Below are positions 51,827-61,164 of a stretch of 64,000 nt of DNA, in pieces. The notes beneath the pieces were generated by a model. That model had not been told where the DNA came from and did no database searches. It worked only from the letters and a program-made list of their open reading frames with translations. A program made the position numbers and the translations under genes. The DNA is from an uncultured Selenomonadales bacterium (GTDB lineage: Bacteria > Bacillota > Negativicutes > Selenomonadales > Selenomonadaceae). Each line of letters starts with the position of its first letter. Position 1 is the first letter of the stretch. The stretch spans positions 11,586 to 75,585 of the forward strand of contig CALFJB010000109.1 of NCBI GenBank assembly GCA_937877565.1, read 5' to 3'.

Positions 51827-53491
51827 TCAATTCGGTTTTAAACTTTCAAGCGTCAAAACCAACGTTGAATTGACGTATTCCGGCGAAATAATTATTGAAT
51901 CGTTGTACAAAAGCTCCAACGGCTTATCCTGCGTCATCAAAATATTTTGCTTGGTGATTGTGCAAGTTGAATCGTTTTCAATAAAAATTCCATTTGCCGA
52001 AGGTTTAATTATAATCCCTGCGAATTTTTCAAAATCGATAATGCTGCATTCTTCCAGAATTTTTGCAAGTGAAATTTGCGCGTCGGTTACTCTAAACAAA
52101 TTGAAAACTCGCGGCGAAGATTCTTTATCACTTTCAGCGCGGATGATTAATTTGCCTTGATATGAATTTTTAGAAATTGGCTTGGCACTTGAAGATTTTA
52201 TAAAAAAATTTTTCAATTTCGGCAACTGTTCGACGGAATTAACGCGCCCTGAATTTTTTCTTTGAATCAGCCACGACAAAATTAAAATTGTCAGAATTGC
52301 GGCAAGGGCGATTATCAAAACAAAATTATTTTTGGGATTTTTTAATTGTGCGGAGTCGTTGCCATCGAAAATTATTCCCAGATTTTCAAAATGAATTTTT
52401 TGCAGAAAAATATTTTCGTCAACGCCTTCAAGCGAAGTTTTGATTGTACCGTTTTCAAGTTTGCCTAAAAAATTTTTATCGTTGATTTGCAAAGTTACTG
52501 ATTTATCGTCAAAAAATTTATCGTCAAAAATTTTAACATCGGGATTTTTTGAATAAACCGGCGTAACTTCCAAAATATTTTCTTCAAAAATCGAAGTTGC
52601 AATTTCAGTTTGCAAAATTCCCCGTACCGTCGGGATAACGTCAAGCGTTAAGCCGGTTCCTTGCGGGTAGTCTATCGCCATTTCAAATTTATTTGTCGGC
52701 GGCGCGTCCAATTCAAACACGTTTACAAAATTTCTTTTGACGCGCTGAAATGTTTCAAAATTTTTAAGCGTTGCAGTTCCCGCGCTTGAAGACAGCAAAA
52801 AAATTTTTAATTTACTTGGCTCGGCTATCGGCACTTCAAACGATAAATTTTTTCCTGAAATATTTTGGGATAAAATGTTTAAGTGCGGCGTTTTAAAATC
52901 ATTGTGAATGACTGTGCGCATTGCCGTCATTAAATCCAAATAATTCAGCGGAATTTCCCGCGCCCAATCGTACGAATGATAATTTTGGGGATTAACATCA
53001 GTGCGCAAAGTGAAAATGTACACCGGAATATTAAGCCATTGCGCCTGCCTCAATCCGGCTTTAATATTTTCGACAAACATTAAATTTTTCGACGTTTCAT
53101 CAATTAAATTTTCGCCGTCCGTGAAAAAAATAATTGCCCTGTCCGTGTTAAAATCTTTTGAAAAAATATCCAACGACTTTAACAAAGCCGCGCTTGCGTC
53201 GTTTCGCCCGTGATATTCAATTTGCAAATTTCTTACGGGATTATTTTTTATTTTTGAAAGCGGACGAACAACGCGCGGAATTTCGCCAAAAGTTACAATT
53301 CCAATTTCGTCATCGTCAGATAAATTTTCTGAAGCCCAAATTATACTTTCCGGCACGCAATGAAACGGGTCTGAAATGTTCATACTTTGCCCGGAATTTA
53401 CGACAAAAATAATTTCTCGACATTCCGCAGAATTAAAACTAAAAATCATTGCCACTGCCAAAATTAAAAATTTATTCCACAAAATACACAC
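51827..53491 (-). CDS. Exported VWA-domain protein with C-terminal membrane helix
   Basis: 554 residues. A signal peptide (LILAVAMIFSFNSAEC) leads to a VWA domain (about residues 27-200) with IIFVVNSGQSMN, IGIVTFG and IIFFTDGENLID. The MIDAS motif, normally DxSxS, starts with Asn (N-S-G-Q-S). The middle is beta-rich. One membrane helix (FVLIIALAAILTILILSWLI) near residue 395 is followed by a cytoplasmic basic tail with FHA-like beta strands (SIIDFEKFAGIIIKPSANGIFIENDS). It could couple a surface or periplasmic adhesion domain to the machine. Confidence 0.75.
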   Translation of the reverse strand: MCILWNKFLILAVAMIFSFNSAECREIIFVVNSGQSMNISDPFHCVPESIIWASENLSDDDEIGIVTFGEIPRVVRPLSKIKNNPVRNLQIEYHGRNDASAALLKSLDIFSKDFNTDRAIIFFTDGENLIDETSKNLMFVENIKAGLRQAQWLNIPVYIFTLRTDVNPQNYHSYDWAREIPLNYLDLMTAMRTVIHNDFKTPHLNILSQNISGKNLSFEVPIAEPSKLKIFLLSSSAGTATLKNFETFQRVKRNFVNVFELDAPPTNKFEMAIDYPQGTGLTLDVIPTVRGILQTEIATSIFEENILEVTPVYSKNPDVKIFDDKFFDDKSVTLQINDKNFLGKLENGTIKTSLEGVDENIFLQKIHFENLGIIFDGNDSAQLKNPKNNFVLIIALAAILTILILSWLIQRKNSGRVNSVEQLPKLKNFFIKSSSAKPISKNSYQGKLIIRAESDKESSPRVFNLFRVTDAQISLAKILEECSIIDFEKFAGIIIKPSANGIFIENDSTCTITKQNILMTQDKPLELLYNDSIIISPEYVNSTLVLTLESLKPN

Positions 53492-53683
53492 CGCCTTTGA
53501 AATAATTTAAATATTCATTTTTAGTTTAAAATTTCCTGCGCGAATGTGACTTTGTATAATTAAATTTTCTCGATTGAAAATTTAATTTGCGATTGAAATT
53601 GATAATCTTGACAAAATTTTTTAATTAATCTATATTATTTCGGCAATGCTATAACTATAAATAATTTAAAGGAGCTTGATAGT

Positions 53684-54043
53684 ATGTCTAATCAAAAATT
53701 TTACGGACTATTGCAAAATGGTAAAAGTGGGGAAATTCATATATTTGAATGGAATGATGATAGGAGAAACAAATTTTATTTTGAAAAACGGGATTTTTGT
53801 TTGGATAACGAATATTTTTACGGTGAAAATAACAATGACTGTATATTGGAATTTTATATAAATGGAAAATATCGGGACAAATTCTCCGAAAATGACATTC
53901 GTTTTATTTGTAGTAAAATTGGGAGGGGAATATGCGGAAACTGTATCAGTAATCTTTATGGGACAAACAATCTTGATAAAAACGATATAGATCAAGCTAT
54001 AAAAAATTTACAAAGGTATTTTAACGCAAAATACAGACAATAA
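53684..54043 (+). CDS. Orphan 119-residue protein
   Basis: A soluble protein MSNQKFYGLLQNGKSGEIHIFEWNDD... with high aspartate, asparagine and aromatic content and a C-x2-C pair in GRGICGNCISNLYG. There is no motif I recognise, and its base composition is even more AT-rich than the neighbours. AAAGGAGC lies eight bases before the ATG. It stands alone between the injection locus and the LRR gene and ends at a two-way terminator. It may be an acquired cargo or immunity gene, but nothing in the sequence shows it. Confidence 0.55.
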   Translation: MSNQKFYGLLQNGKSGEIHIFEWNDDRRNKFYFEKRDFCLDNEYFYGENNNDCILEFYINGKYRDKFSENDIRFICSKIGRGICGNCISNLYGTNNLDKNDIDQAIKNLQRYFNAKYRQ

Positions 54044-54071
54044 TAGATTTTACAACTTTTTAACCAAAAAG

Positions 54072-54099
54072 CATCCGACAGTTTGGTCGGGTGTTTTTT
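54072..54099. terminator. Two-way terminator between convergent genes
   Basis: CATCCGAC (54072-54079) pairs with GTCGGGTG (54086-54093) with one wobble, followed by six T. It serves the orphan gene and probably the convergent LRR gene. Confidence 0.75.
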
Positions 54100-55510
54100 A
54101 TTTTTTATTTTTAAGAGTATTTATTGCGCGTTCACGTGTATTTTTGAAATATTCGTGACGCGTTTCCTCCAATGTAGCGATAATGCGGGGAATATCGGAA
54201 ATTTGTTGCATATTTTCATCTAAAAACCACCAATAATAATATGTTTCTGCGCCAAATCCATCTTCGTCAGGTCCTTCATAACTTTCAAAGGTGCTGACTA
54301 CAACAATTTCTTCGCCTTCCAAATGTTTTATTTCGTATTCGCGTTCAGGATCAAAAAATGAATAGCCGAGATCATTCATTAATTTACCGGGGATTGAATA
54401 ATAATAAAAATGGGCATCTTGATTGTTATTTTCCGGCAAAATAGAATCTAAATGCTCATTTGGATGTTCGGAAAAAAATTTTTTAAACCATTCTGTAGCC
54501 TGTGCGTTACCGTTACGATAAGCGCGGTATCTCCAGTAATTTGCCGCACGAATGTAAAAAGCTGACGCCTTCGATTTTTTCGACCATTCTTCAAACCAAT
54601 TAGCTAAATTATTCATTGCAGCGGCGTCGCCTTTGGCGCAAAGGGCAGTTAATTTTTTAAACTCACTGCTTGAGGCGTGATTTAAATTCGCCGAGCCTTC
54701 AATGTGTTGTACAAGAAAAGTCTGTCCTTTCAAGTGAAATATTTTATCCGAATCTGTAAGATTTCCGTAATTAATTTCTTTCAGTTTGTCACATCCGGCA
54801 AAGGCTTCGACGCCAACTTCTGTATCGGGATTAAGTATTGTAACTTTCTCAAGTTTTCTACAATGCCAAAAAGCCTCATCTTCGATTTTACGAACAGAAT
54901 GCGGAATGGTAATTTCACGCAAGCCACATTCTATAAAAGCCTTGCTTTCAATTATTTCTAAACCTTCCGGCAAATTCAAGTGTTCAAGATTTTTATTTTC
55001 AATGAACGCTTGCCACGAAATAATTTTCACTGTATCGGGAACTGTCCATTCTTTTTTAGAAACAGATTTTGGGCAAAAAATCAGAATTGTTTTTGAAACA
55101 TTCATCACCGGTTCTTTTAAATTTGTTCTGTAAAACGTCCAACCTTGATATTGTTTTACACTGTCTGGATATGTCACGCAACGAAGTTTCATGCAACCGG
55201 TAAATACATTGGATTCTATTTTTTCAATCCCTTCATTTAAAACAACGGTTTTTAGATTTTCACAATCAGCAAAGGCGCGTACTCCAATTCTTTTGACGGT
55301 ACCGGGAATTATAACGGACGTGATATTTTTGTTGCCGTCAAACAGATTGCCGCTAATTTCTTTCATGCTATTCGGTATTACAACTTCGCCAACCATTTTT
55401 TTTGCATCGGCATAATCAATAACTTTTTTTTTGGAAAAATTTTCCTTCGCCTCGTTTTCTGAAGATTTACTTTTTAAATTTGTTAGAATTTGCGATATTT
55501 TTTTTATCAT
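54098..55510 (-). CDS. BspA-type leucine-rich repeat protein
   Basis: About 470 residues. Residues 50-250 are BspA/LRR_5 repeats: MKEISGNLFDGNKNITSVIIPGTVKRIGVRAFADCENLKTVVLNEGIEKIESNVF and later IPHSVRKIEDEAFWHCRKLEKV. Such repeats form curved surfaces for protein binding. The C-terminal 200 residues contain SEL1/TPR-like helices (AKGDAAAMNNLANWFEEWSKKSKASAFYIRAANYW). There is no signal peptide, so it probably works inside the cell. I use ATG 55510, eight bases after AAAGGAGC, rather than the TTG two codons earlier. It may regulate or act in the accessory region, but that is inference. Confidence 0.72.
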   Translation of the reverse strand: MIKKISQILTNLKSKSSENEAKENFSKKKVIDYADAKKMVGEVVIPNSMKEISGNLFDGNKNITSVIIPGTVKRIGVRAFADCENLKTVVLNEGIEKIESNVFTGCMKLRCVTYPDSVKQYQGWTFYRTNLKEPVMNVSKTILIFCPKSVSKKEWTVPDTVKIISWQAFIENKNLEHLNLPEGLEIIESKAFIECGLREITIPHSVRKIEDEAFWHCRKLEKVTILNPDTEVGVEAFAGCDKLKEINYGNLTDSDKIFHLKGQTFLVQHIEGSANLNHASSSEFKKLTALCAKGDAAAMNNLANWFEEWSKKSKASAFYIRAANYWRYRAYRNGNAQATEWFKKFFSEHPNEHLDSILPENNNQDAHFYYYSIPGKLMNDLGYSFFDPEREYEIKHLEGEEIVVVSTFESYEGPDEDGFGAETYYYWWFLDENMQQISDIPRIIATLEETRHEYFKNTRERAINTLKNKK

Positions 55511-55563
55511 TGCCAACGCTCCTTTTGAGGAATTTTATAAAAAAAATCTACGCATCAAAAAAT

Positions 55564-58500
55564 TTAATAGAGGCGGAAATTTTCTGCGCCGATTAAATTT
55601 TTCAATTCAGCGTGCAAGTTTTCATCAATCGAAACTTTTAAATTTTGTTTGCGCCACTTACCGGCAATTTTAAAATAAACTTTACTGTTGCCGCTATTTT
55701 TTTTGAGTACGTCCAAAATTTTTTCTTGCAGATTTTCAGAAACTGTAAAATAAATATCCGGCGTGTAGTCCTGCGCGAGAATTATTTCATTCGCTAAAAT
55801 TTTTAATTTGTCGCCGGAAGTGTCAATTCGTCCGCTGACAATTATAATTTCGTCAGCCAAAATAAAATTCATGCACTTGTTAAAAACCGCCGGAAAAATC
55901 GTAACGCCAATTTTATCGGTAAAATCTTCTAAAATTATATTCGCCATTAAATCGCCGCGCTTAGTGGTAATTTGCCGCGCCTCAACTATCAGCCCGCCAA
56001 TTCTTATAACTTGATTATTTTGGAAGTTGCCGCGCTTAATTTCGGCAATTTTTACAAAGCCGGAGAATTTTTCTTTGAATTCGTCAAGCGGATTGCCGCT
56101 CATATAAAAGCCGAAAGATTCTTTTTCCCACGCCAAAATTTCAATTTTTGAACGCTCGGGGACTTCCGGCAAAATTTTTTCAGTTTCAGAAATTATTTTT
56201 TCGTCAAAAAGTCCGCCTTGTCCGTTCGCCGCGTCTTTATTTTTTCGTGCTCCTTCAGCAAATGAAATTTCAAGCGATGCAATTAATGCAGTCCTGCGAG
56301 AGTCAATAGAATCAAACGCGCCGCACTTTATCAGATTTTCTATACTTTTGCGGTTAAAATCTTTCAAATTAATTCTGCTGCAAAAATCTGTCAGCGATTT
56401 AAACGCGCCGCCACTTTCACGAACTTTGACAACACCGGAAATTGCGCCTTCGCCCAAATTTTTTATCGCCGAAAGTGCATAACGAATCGCGCCGTTTTCA
56501 ACTTCAAAATGTACGCCGCTAAAATTTACATCCGGCGGCAAAATTTTTATTCCAATTTTTTTGGTAAGTTCAACGTAAATTGCAATTCTGTCAGAATCCA
56601 TCACACTTGAAAGCATAGCCGCCATAAATTCCGCCGGAAAATGCGCCTTCAAATACGCCGTCTGCCACGCCAATAAACCGTATGCCGCCGAATGTGATTT
56701 ATTAAAACCGTAGTCAGCGAAATTTAAAAGCAATTCAAAAATTCTTTCAGCCAAAAATTTTTCAACGCCGTTTACTTCACAACCGCGCAAAAAATTTTCT
56801 TTCTGCGCCAAAAGTATTTCAGCTTTTTTCTTACCCATTGCCCGCCGCAATAAATCTGCTTGCCCCAGTGAAAATCCCGCCAACGCTTGAACAATTTGCA
56901 TTACTTGTTCTTGGTACAAAATTACGCCGAATGTTTCTTTCAGAATTGGCGCAAGTTTCGGGTGCAGGTACTCAATTTTTTTTGTGCCGTGCTTGCCTGC
57001 GATAAAATCTTCAACCATTCCGCTTGCAAGCGGTCCCGGTCGGTAAAGTGCAACCGTCGGGATTAAATCTGCAAAACACGTCGGCTTTAAATCTTTTACA
57101 AGTTTTGTCATTCCGGCAGATTCCATTTGAAAAACTGCGCCTGTATCGCCGTTCGATAACATTTGCGCCGTTAATTTGTCTTTGAGTGGAATTTTTGAAA
57201 TATCAATAATTTTGCCGCGTGTCTTTTTCACATTTTCAATCGTTTCGTTAATAATTGTTAGCGTTCGCAAGCCGAGAAAATCCATTTTCAGCAAGCCCAA
57301 TTCCTCAATTTTATCTTTGTCGTATTGAGTAACGAACGTGCCGTTAGAAATTTGCACGGGTACATAATCTGTCAGCGGCAATTTTGAAATAACAATACCG
57401 GCGGCGTGCGTCGAGGCGTGACGCGGTAAACCTTCCAACTTTTTTGAAAAATCTATCACGCGGCGAACTTTTAAATTATTTTCGTATTCGTTTTTCAAAT
57501 CGTGTGAAGTCTGCAAAGCTTTATCAAGCGTAATTTTCAATTCGTTGGGAATCATTGAAACAATTCTGCTGCCTTCAGCGTAGGAAATATTCAAAGCGCG
57601 TACCACGTCACGGACAACCGCCTTTGCCGCCATTGTCCCAAAAGTTACAATCTGCGCAACGTGATCTTCGCCGTAAAAATTTTTCACGTAGTCAATAACT
57701 TCTTCGCGGCGAATGTAGCAAAAATCCACGTCAATATCAGGCATTGTTACGCGTTCGGGATTTAAAAACCTTTCAAACAGTAAATCATATTCCAGCGGAT
57801 CAAGTTCGGTAATTCCCAAAATATAAGCAACGATACTGCCCGCCGCGCTGCCGCGTCCGGGACCAACCGCAATACCTTTTTTCTTTGCAAAGTCTATAAA
57901 ATCCCAAACAATCAAAAAATAGCCGTCGTAGCCCATTCGATTTATAATTTTCAATTCGTATTCAAGACGAGAAATAATTTTGTCAGTCAAAAGTAAATAG
58001 CGGTTGTAAATTTTTTCGTAACAAAGTTTTCTCAAATATTCAGATTCATCTTTGTAAGGCGCAGGCATTGGAAATTTTGGAAGTTGCAATTTGCCAAATT
58101 CAAAAGTTACGTTGCAACGCTCGGCAATTTTCAAAGTATTATCGCAAGCTTCAGGAACATCAAAAAAAAGCTCGCGCATTTCTTCCGGCGACTTCAAATA
58201 AAAATCGTCAGAAGGAAAGCGCAAGCGTTTTTTATCGTCAACAGTTTTATTCATCTGTATGCAAAGTAACAAGTCTTGAAATTCGGCATCTTCGCGCCGC
58301 ACGTAATGGGCGTCATTCGTTGCAACAAGATTTAAATTTAAATCCTGCGAAATTTTTATTAAAGCCTCACGAACAATTTTTTCTTCCTCTAAGCCGTGAT
58401 TTTGCAATTCAAGAAAAAAATTTTCACGTCCAAAAATTTCAACGTATTCTTTGACAAGTTCAACGGCGCGTCTAAAATCATTTCGTAAAATTGCCTTTGG

Positions 58501-58929
58501 AATTTCGCCCTCAACGCAAGCAGACAGCGCGATTAAGCCTTTGTGATATTTTTTCAAAATTTCCTTGTCTACACGCGGCTTGTAGTAAAATCCTTCAGTT
58601 GCGGCAAGCGATACAAGCTTTACTAAATTTTTGTAGCCTTCGTTGTTTTCGGCAAGCAGAATCAAATGAAAATATTTTGTCCCGTCCAAAATTGCACGTT
58701 CAAAGCGCGAACGCGGCGCAACGTAAACTTCGCAACCTATAATTGGTTTAACGCCGTTTTTAACCGCCGCCTTGTAAAAATCAATTACACCGTACATTGT
58801 GCCGTGATCTGTAATTGCAAGCGCGTTCATTCCAAGATTTTTTGTCTGTTTGATTAAATCAGAAATTCTCGACGCGCCGTCAAGCAAGCTGTATTCGGTG
58901 TGATTGTGCAGGTGGACAAAATTTTTCAT
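55564..58929 (-). CDS. dnaE: DNA polymerase III alpha subunit, DnaE type
   Basis: A 1121-residue replicative polymerase. The N-terminal PHP domain has VHLHNHTEYSLLDGASRI and AITDHGTMYGVIDFY, the palm carries IAVGPGRGSAAGSIVAYILGIT and PDIDVDFCYIRREEVIDYV (catalytic aspartates), followed by YQEQVMQIVQALAGF and the finger/HhH region. IRIGGLIVEARQITTKRGDLMANIILEDF is the OB-fold. It is DnaE rather than PolC because the PHP lies N-terminal and no 3'-5' exonuclease insert is seen. It is probably co-transcribed with RNase J or follows from its own promoter. Confidence 0.96.
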   Translation of the reverse strand: MKNFVHLHNHTEYSLLDGASRISDLIKQTKNLGMNALAITDHGTMYGVIDFYKAAVKNGVKPIIGCEVYVAPRSRFERAILDGTKYFHLILLAENNEGYKNLVKLVSLAATEGFYYKPRVDKEILKKYHKGLIALSACVEGEIPKAILRNDFRRAVELVKEYVEIFGRENFFLELQNHGLEEEKIVREALIKISQDLNLNLVATNDAHYVRREDAEFQDLLLCIQMNKTVDDKKRLRFPSDDFYLKSPEEMRELFFDVPEACDNTLKIAERCNVTFEFGKLQLPKFPMPAPYKDESEYLRKLCYEKIYNRYLLLTDKIISRLEYELKIINRMGYDGYFLIVWDFIDFAKKKGIAVGPGRGSAAGSIVAYILGITELDPLEYDLLFERFLNPERVTMPDIDVDFCYIRREEVIDYVKNFYGEDHVAQIVTFGTMAAKAVVRDVVRALNISYAEGSRIVSMIPNELKITLDKALQTSHDLKNEYENNLKVRRVIDFSKKLEGLPRHASTHAAGIVISKLPLTDYVPVQISNGTFVTQYDKDKIEELGLLKMDFLGLRTLTIINETIENVKKTRGKIIDISKIPLKDKLTAQMLSNGDTGAVFQMESAGMTKLVKDLKPTCFADLIPTVALYRPGPLASGMVEDFIAGKHGTKKIEYLHPKLAPILKETFGVILYQEQVMQIVQALAGFSLGQADLLRRAMGKKKAEILLAQKENFLRGCEVNGVEKFLAERIFELLLNFADYGFNKSHSAAYGLLAWQTAYLKAHFPAEFMAAMLSSVMDSDRIAIYVELTKKIGIKILPPDVNFSGVHFEVENGAIRYALSAIKNLGEGAISGVVKVRESGGAFKSLTDFCSRINLKDFNRKSIENLIKCGAFDSIDSRRTALIASLEISFAEGARKNKDAANGQGGLFDEKIISETEKILPEVPERSKIEILAWEKESFGFYMSGNPLDEFKEKFSGFVKIAEIKRGNFQNNQVIRIGGLIVEARQITTKRGDLMANIILEDFTDKIGVTIFPAVFNKCMNFILADEIIIVSGRIDTSGDKLKILANEIILAQDYTPDIYFTVSENLQEKILDVLKKNSGNSKVYFKIAGKWRKQNLKVSIDENLHAELKNLIGAENFRLY

Positions 58930-58965
58930 TTCAGGCTCCGTAGTTTTAATTTTTTCAGATTAAGC

Positions 58966-59121
58966 TAATTTTTATTTTTTTGAATGTACTTTTCTTTTCC
59001 AAAGCAAAAAGGAGCAATGCTCCTACTCGTCGCCTTGCAAGTACCAAAAGAAAGTGCTTTTTGTTCCGAATATGATTCAATCCTTGAATCAATATTCGGC
59101 GGCGGTCATCCGTGACCGCCG
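58966..59121 (-). repeat. Composite palindromic repeat element (copy D, full)
   Basis: The RNase J-dnaE gap holds, in minus-strand order: hairpin CGGCGGTCA/TGACCGCCG (59100-59121, nine perfect pairs), an imperfect 14-base hairpin CGAATATTGATTCAA/TTGAATCATATTCG (59067-59098), then a GTACTT...AAGTAC element (58981-59055) with an internal GGAGCAATGCTCC palindrome. The same series occurs at 14244-14354. It has the same orientation relative to its flanking genes in both places. Confidence 0.78.
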
Positions 59122-59181
59122 TTTTTCACTTATTTAACACAAACAAATTTGAATGTATATTTCTTCAATTAAAAATTTCAA

Positions 59182-59222
59182 ATCCCTAACACCTAACCGC
59201 TAACACCTAATACCTAGCTACT
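59182..59222. repeat. TTAGG-type dispersed repeat
   Basis: TCCCTAACACCTAACCGCTAACACCTAATACCTAGC is nearly the reverse complement of the 22124-22160 copy and ends at the RNase J stop codon. Confidence 0.75.
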
Positions 59223-60897
59223 AAATCTCCATAATTATTGGCAGAATCATTGGGCGGCGACGCGTCTGTTCAAATAAAAATTGTGCAAGCGCGTCTTTAA
59301 CGTTGATTTTCATTGTTGACCAGTCAGTAATTTTTTCTTCGGCGCAACGTTTCAACGCCTGCATTACCCGCGCCTTTGCCTCGTCCATCAATTCTTCAGA
59401 TTCTCTAACGTAAACAAAGCCGCGACTTACAACGTCCGGGCCCGCTACAATTTTGCCGGTTTCTCTATTCATCGTTACAACTACAATCAAAATTCCGTCC
59501 TGCGAAAGTTGCCGCCTGTCACGTAAAACAATATTGCCAACGTCGCCGACGCCTAATCCGTCAACCATTACCACGCCCCAATTAATTCTGCCGACAACTT
59601 TGCCGCGTTCCTTCGTAAATTCAAAGATAAATCCATTTTCGCCAACTAAAATATGGTCGCGGGGCATTCCCAATTCTTCAGCCAATCTTGCGTGTGCAAA
59701 TAAATGGTGTAATTCGCCATGCACGGGTATAAAAAATTTCGGCTTAATAAGGTTGTGCATAAGTTTCAATTCTTCGCGGGAGGCGTGCCCTGAAACGTGA
59801 ATACCTTCACTGCGGCTGTAAATGACGTGTGCGCCGAGCCTCAAAAGATTGTCTATCGTCTTTGCAACAACTTTTTCATTGCCGGGAATTGGAGTAGCAG
59901 AAATTATTACCGTGTCGCCTTGAATAATATCAACTTGCCTATGATCGCTTAGTGCCATTCTTGTTAGTGCGCTCATTGGTTCGCCTTGACTGCCCGTCGT
60001 CACAATTACAATTTTATTTGCGGGGTAATTCATAATATCTTCAATGTCAATAACAACGCCTTCCGGCGCGTGAATGTAGCCCAGCTCCATTGAAATATTT
60101 ACCACGTTTACCATACTGCGCCCCAAAATCGCAACGCGGCGGCGGTATTTTATCGCCGTGTCAATAACTTGTTGGATTCGGTGAACATTCGAGGAAAAAG
60201 TTGCAACAATAATTCTGCCTTGAGCCTCCGCAAATTCACGGTTAAACGCCTCACCAACAGTTTTTTCGCTGGCAGTGTGCCCTTCCTTTTCAGAATTTGT
60301 AGAATCCGCCAACATTACAAGCACGCCTTTATTTCCCAAATCTGCAAGCCGTCTAAAGTCCGTCATTTTGCCGTCAACCGGCGTGTAGTCAAATTTAAAA
60401 TCGCCCGTGTGAACAATCATACCTACCGGCGTTTTAATCGACAAACCGACAGAATCGGGGATTGAATGATTGACTCTGATAAAACCGACACTGAAACAGC
60501 CGAGCATAATAATTTCGCCGGGTACAACTGCATGCAAATTTCCGCAGTCAACGCCGTTTTCTTTCAGCCGACCTTCCAAAATTCCGAGCGTTAATTTTGT
60601 ACCGTAAACCGGCACTGACAATCTTTTCAGAATGTACGGCAACGCGCCAATATGGTCTTCGTGTCCGTGCGTCAAAACTATTGCCTTTAAGCACTTTTCG
60701 TTTTCAAGCACGTAAGTTATATCGGGAATGACTAAATCCACGCCGAGCATTTCATTTTCCGGAAACATCAGCCCCGCATCAACCAAAATCATTTCGTCGC
60801 CGCAACGAATAACTGTCATATTTTTGCCAATTTCGCCCAAGCCGCCCAGTGGGATTATCTGTAATTTTTGTTCGCTACGTTGTTCGTTGTTTCTCAA
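59221..60897 (-). CDS. rnj: Ribonuclease J
   Basis: A 558-residue metallo-beta-lactamase/beta-CASP nuclease of RNase J type, which acts as 5'-3' exonuclease and endonuclease in mRNA decay and rRNA maturation. LTHGHEDHIGALPYI is the zinc-binding HxHxDH motif; HTGDFKFDYTPVDG and ADSTNSEKEGHTASE follow; TTGSQGEPMSAL and HVSGHASREELK lie in the beta-CASP domain. The C-terminal domain is normal in length. TTG 60897 follows AGAGGTGG by six bases. It matches RNase J1/J2 class; which subclass cannot be told from sequence. Confidence 0.95.
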   Translation of the reverse strand: MRNNEQRSEQKLQIIPLGGLGEIGKNMTVIRCGDEMILVDAGLMFPENEMLGVDLVIPDITYVLENEKCLKAIVLTHGHEDHIGALPYILKRLSVPVYGTKLTLGILEGRLKENGVDCGNLHAVVPGEIIMLGCFSVGFIRVNHSIPDSVGLSIKTPVGMIVHTGDFKFDYTPVDGKMTDFRRLADLGNKGVLVMLADSTNSEKEGHTASEKTVGEAFNREFAEAQGRIIVATFSSNVHRIQQVIDTAIKYRRRVAILGRSMVNVVNISMELGYIHAPEGVVIDIEDIMNYPANKIVIVTTGSQGEPMSALTRMALSDHRQVDIIQGDTVIISATPIPGNEKVVAKTIDNLLRLGAHVIYSRSEGIHVSGHASREELKLMHNLIKPKFFIPVHGELHHLFAHARLAEELGMPRDHILVGENGFIFEFTKERGKVVGRINWGVVMVDGLGVGDVGNIVLRDRRQLSQDGILIVVVTMNRETGKIVAGPDVVSRGFVYVRESEELMDEAKARVMQALKRCAEEKITDWSTMKINVKDALAQFLFEQTRRRPMILPIIMEI

Positions 60898-61164
60898 TGT
60901 TTACCACCTCTGCAATTTTTTTCATAAAAATACCTCCTGATAACAATAGACGTAAAACCATTTTTCCGAACACTTATTATCTTTGACATTGTATCATTTA
61001 AAATTTTCCATTGCAATTAAAATATCTAAAAATAATTTCACAATTCGCCGCAAAAAAGTTATAATATTTTAGGGGTTAAGGATTAAGGACTGGGGACTAG
61101 GGATTTTTTTCCCTAATTCCTAACCCTTAGCCCCTAATCCCTAAAATCGAAGGGAGAAATTTTT
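60898..61164. other. Divergent gap upstream of RNase J and MutS-like genes
   Basis: 267 bases without ORF. The right end carries the longest TTAGG-type repeat (61066-61147). Confidence 0.6.
61066..61147. repeat. TTAGG-type dispersed repeat, long inverted copy
   Basis: TTTTAGGGGTTAAGGATTAA at the left end (61067 on) and CCCCTAATCCCTAAAA at the right end form an imperfect inverted pair with more TTAGG/CCTAA units between. The 5' arm reads GGACTGGGGACTAGGGA and the 3' arm TCCCTAATTCCTAACCC. Confidence 0.75.

Noticed and set aside
51606..51830. A 74-residue minus-strand ORF overlapping the PAAR-like gene
   Set aside because: Its first 28 residues look protein-like, but the rest is a shadow of the PAAR-like gene in another frame. 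The PAAR-like gene has its own good ribosome site. It may be a broken N-terminal fragment, but I cannot support a separate gene.
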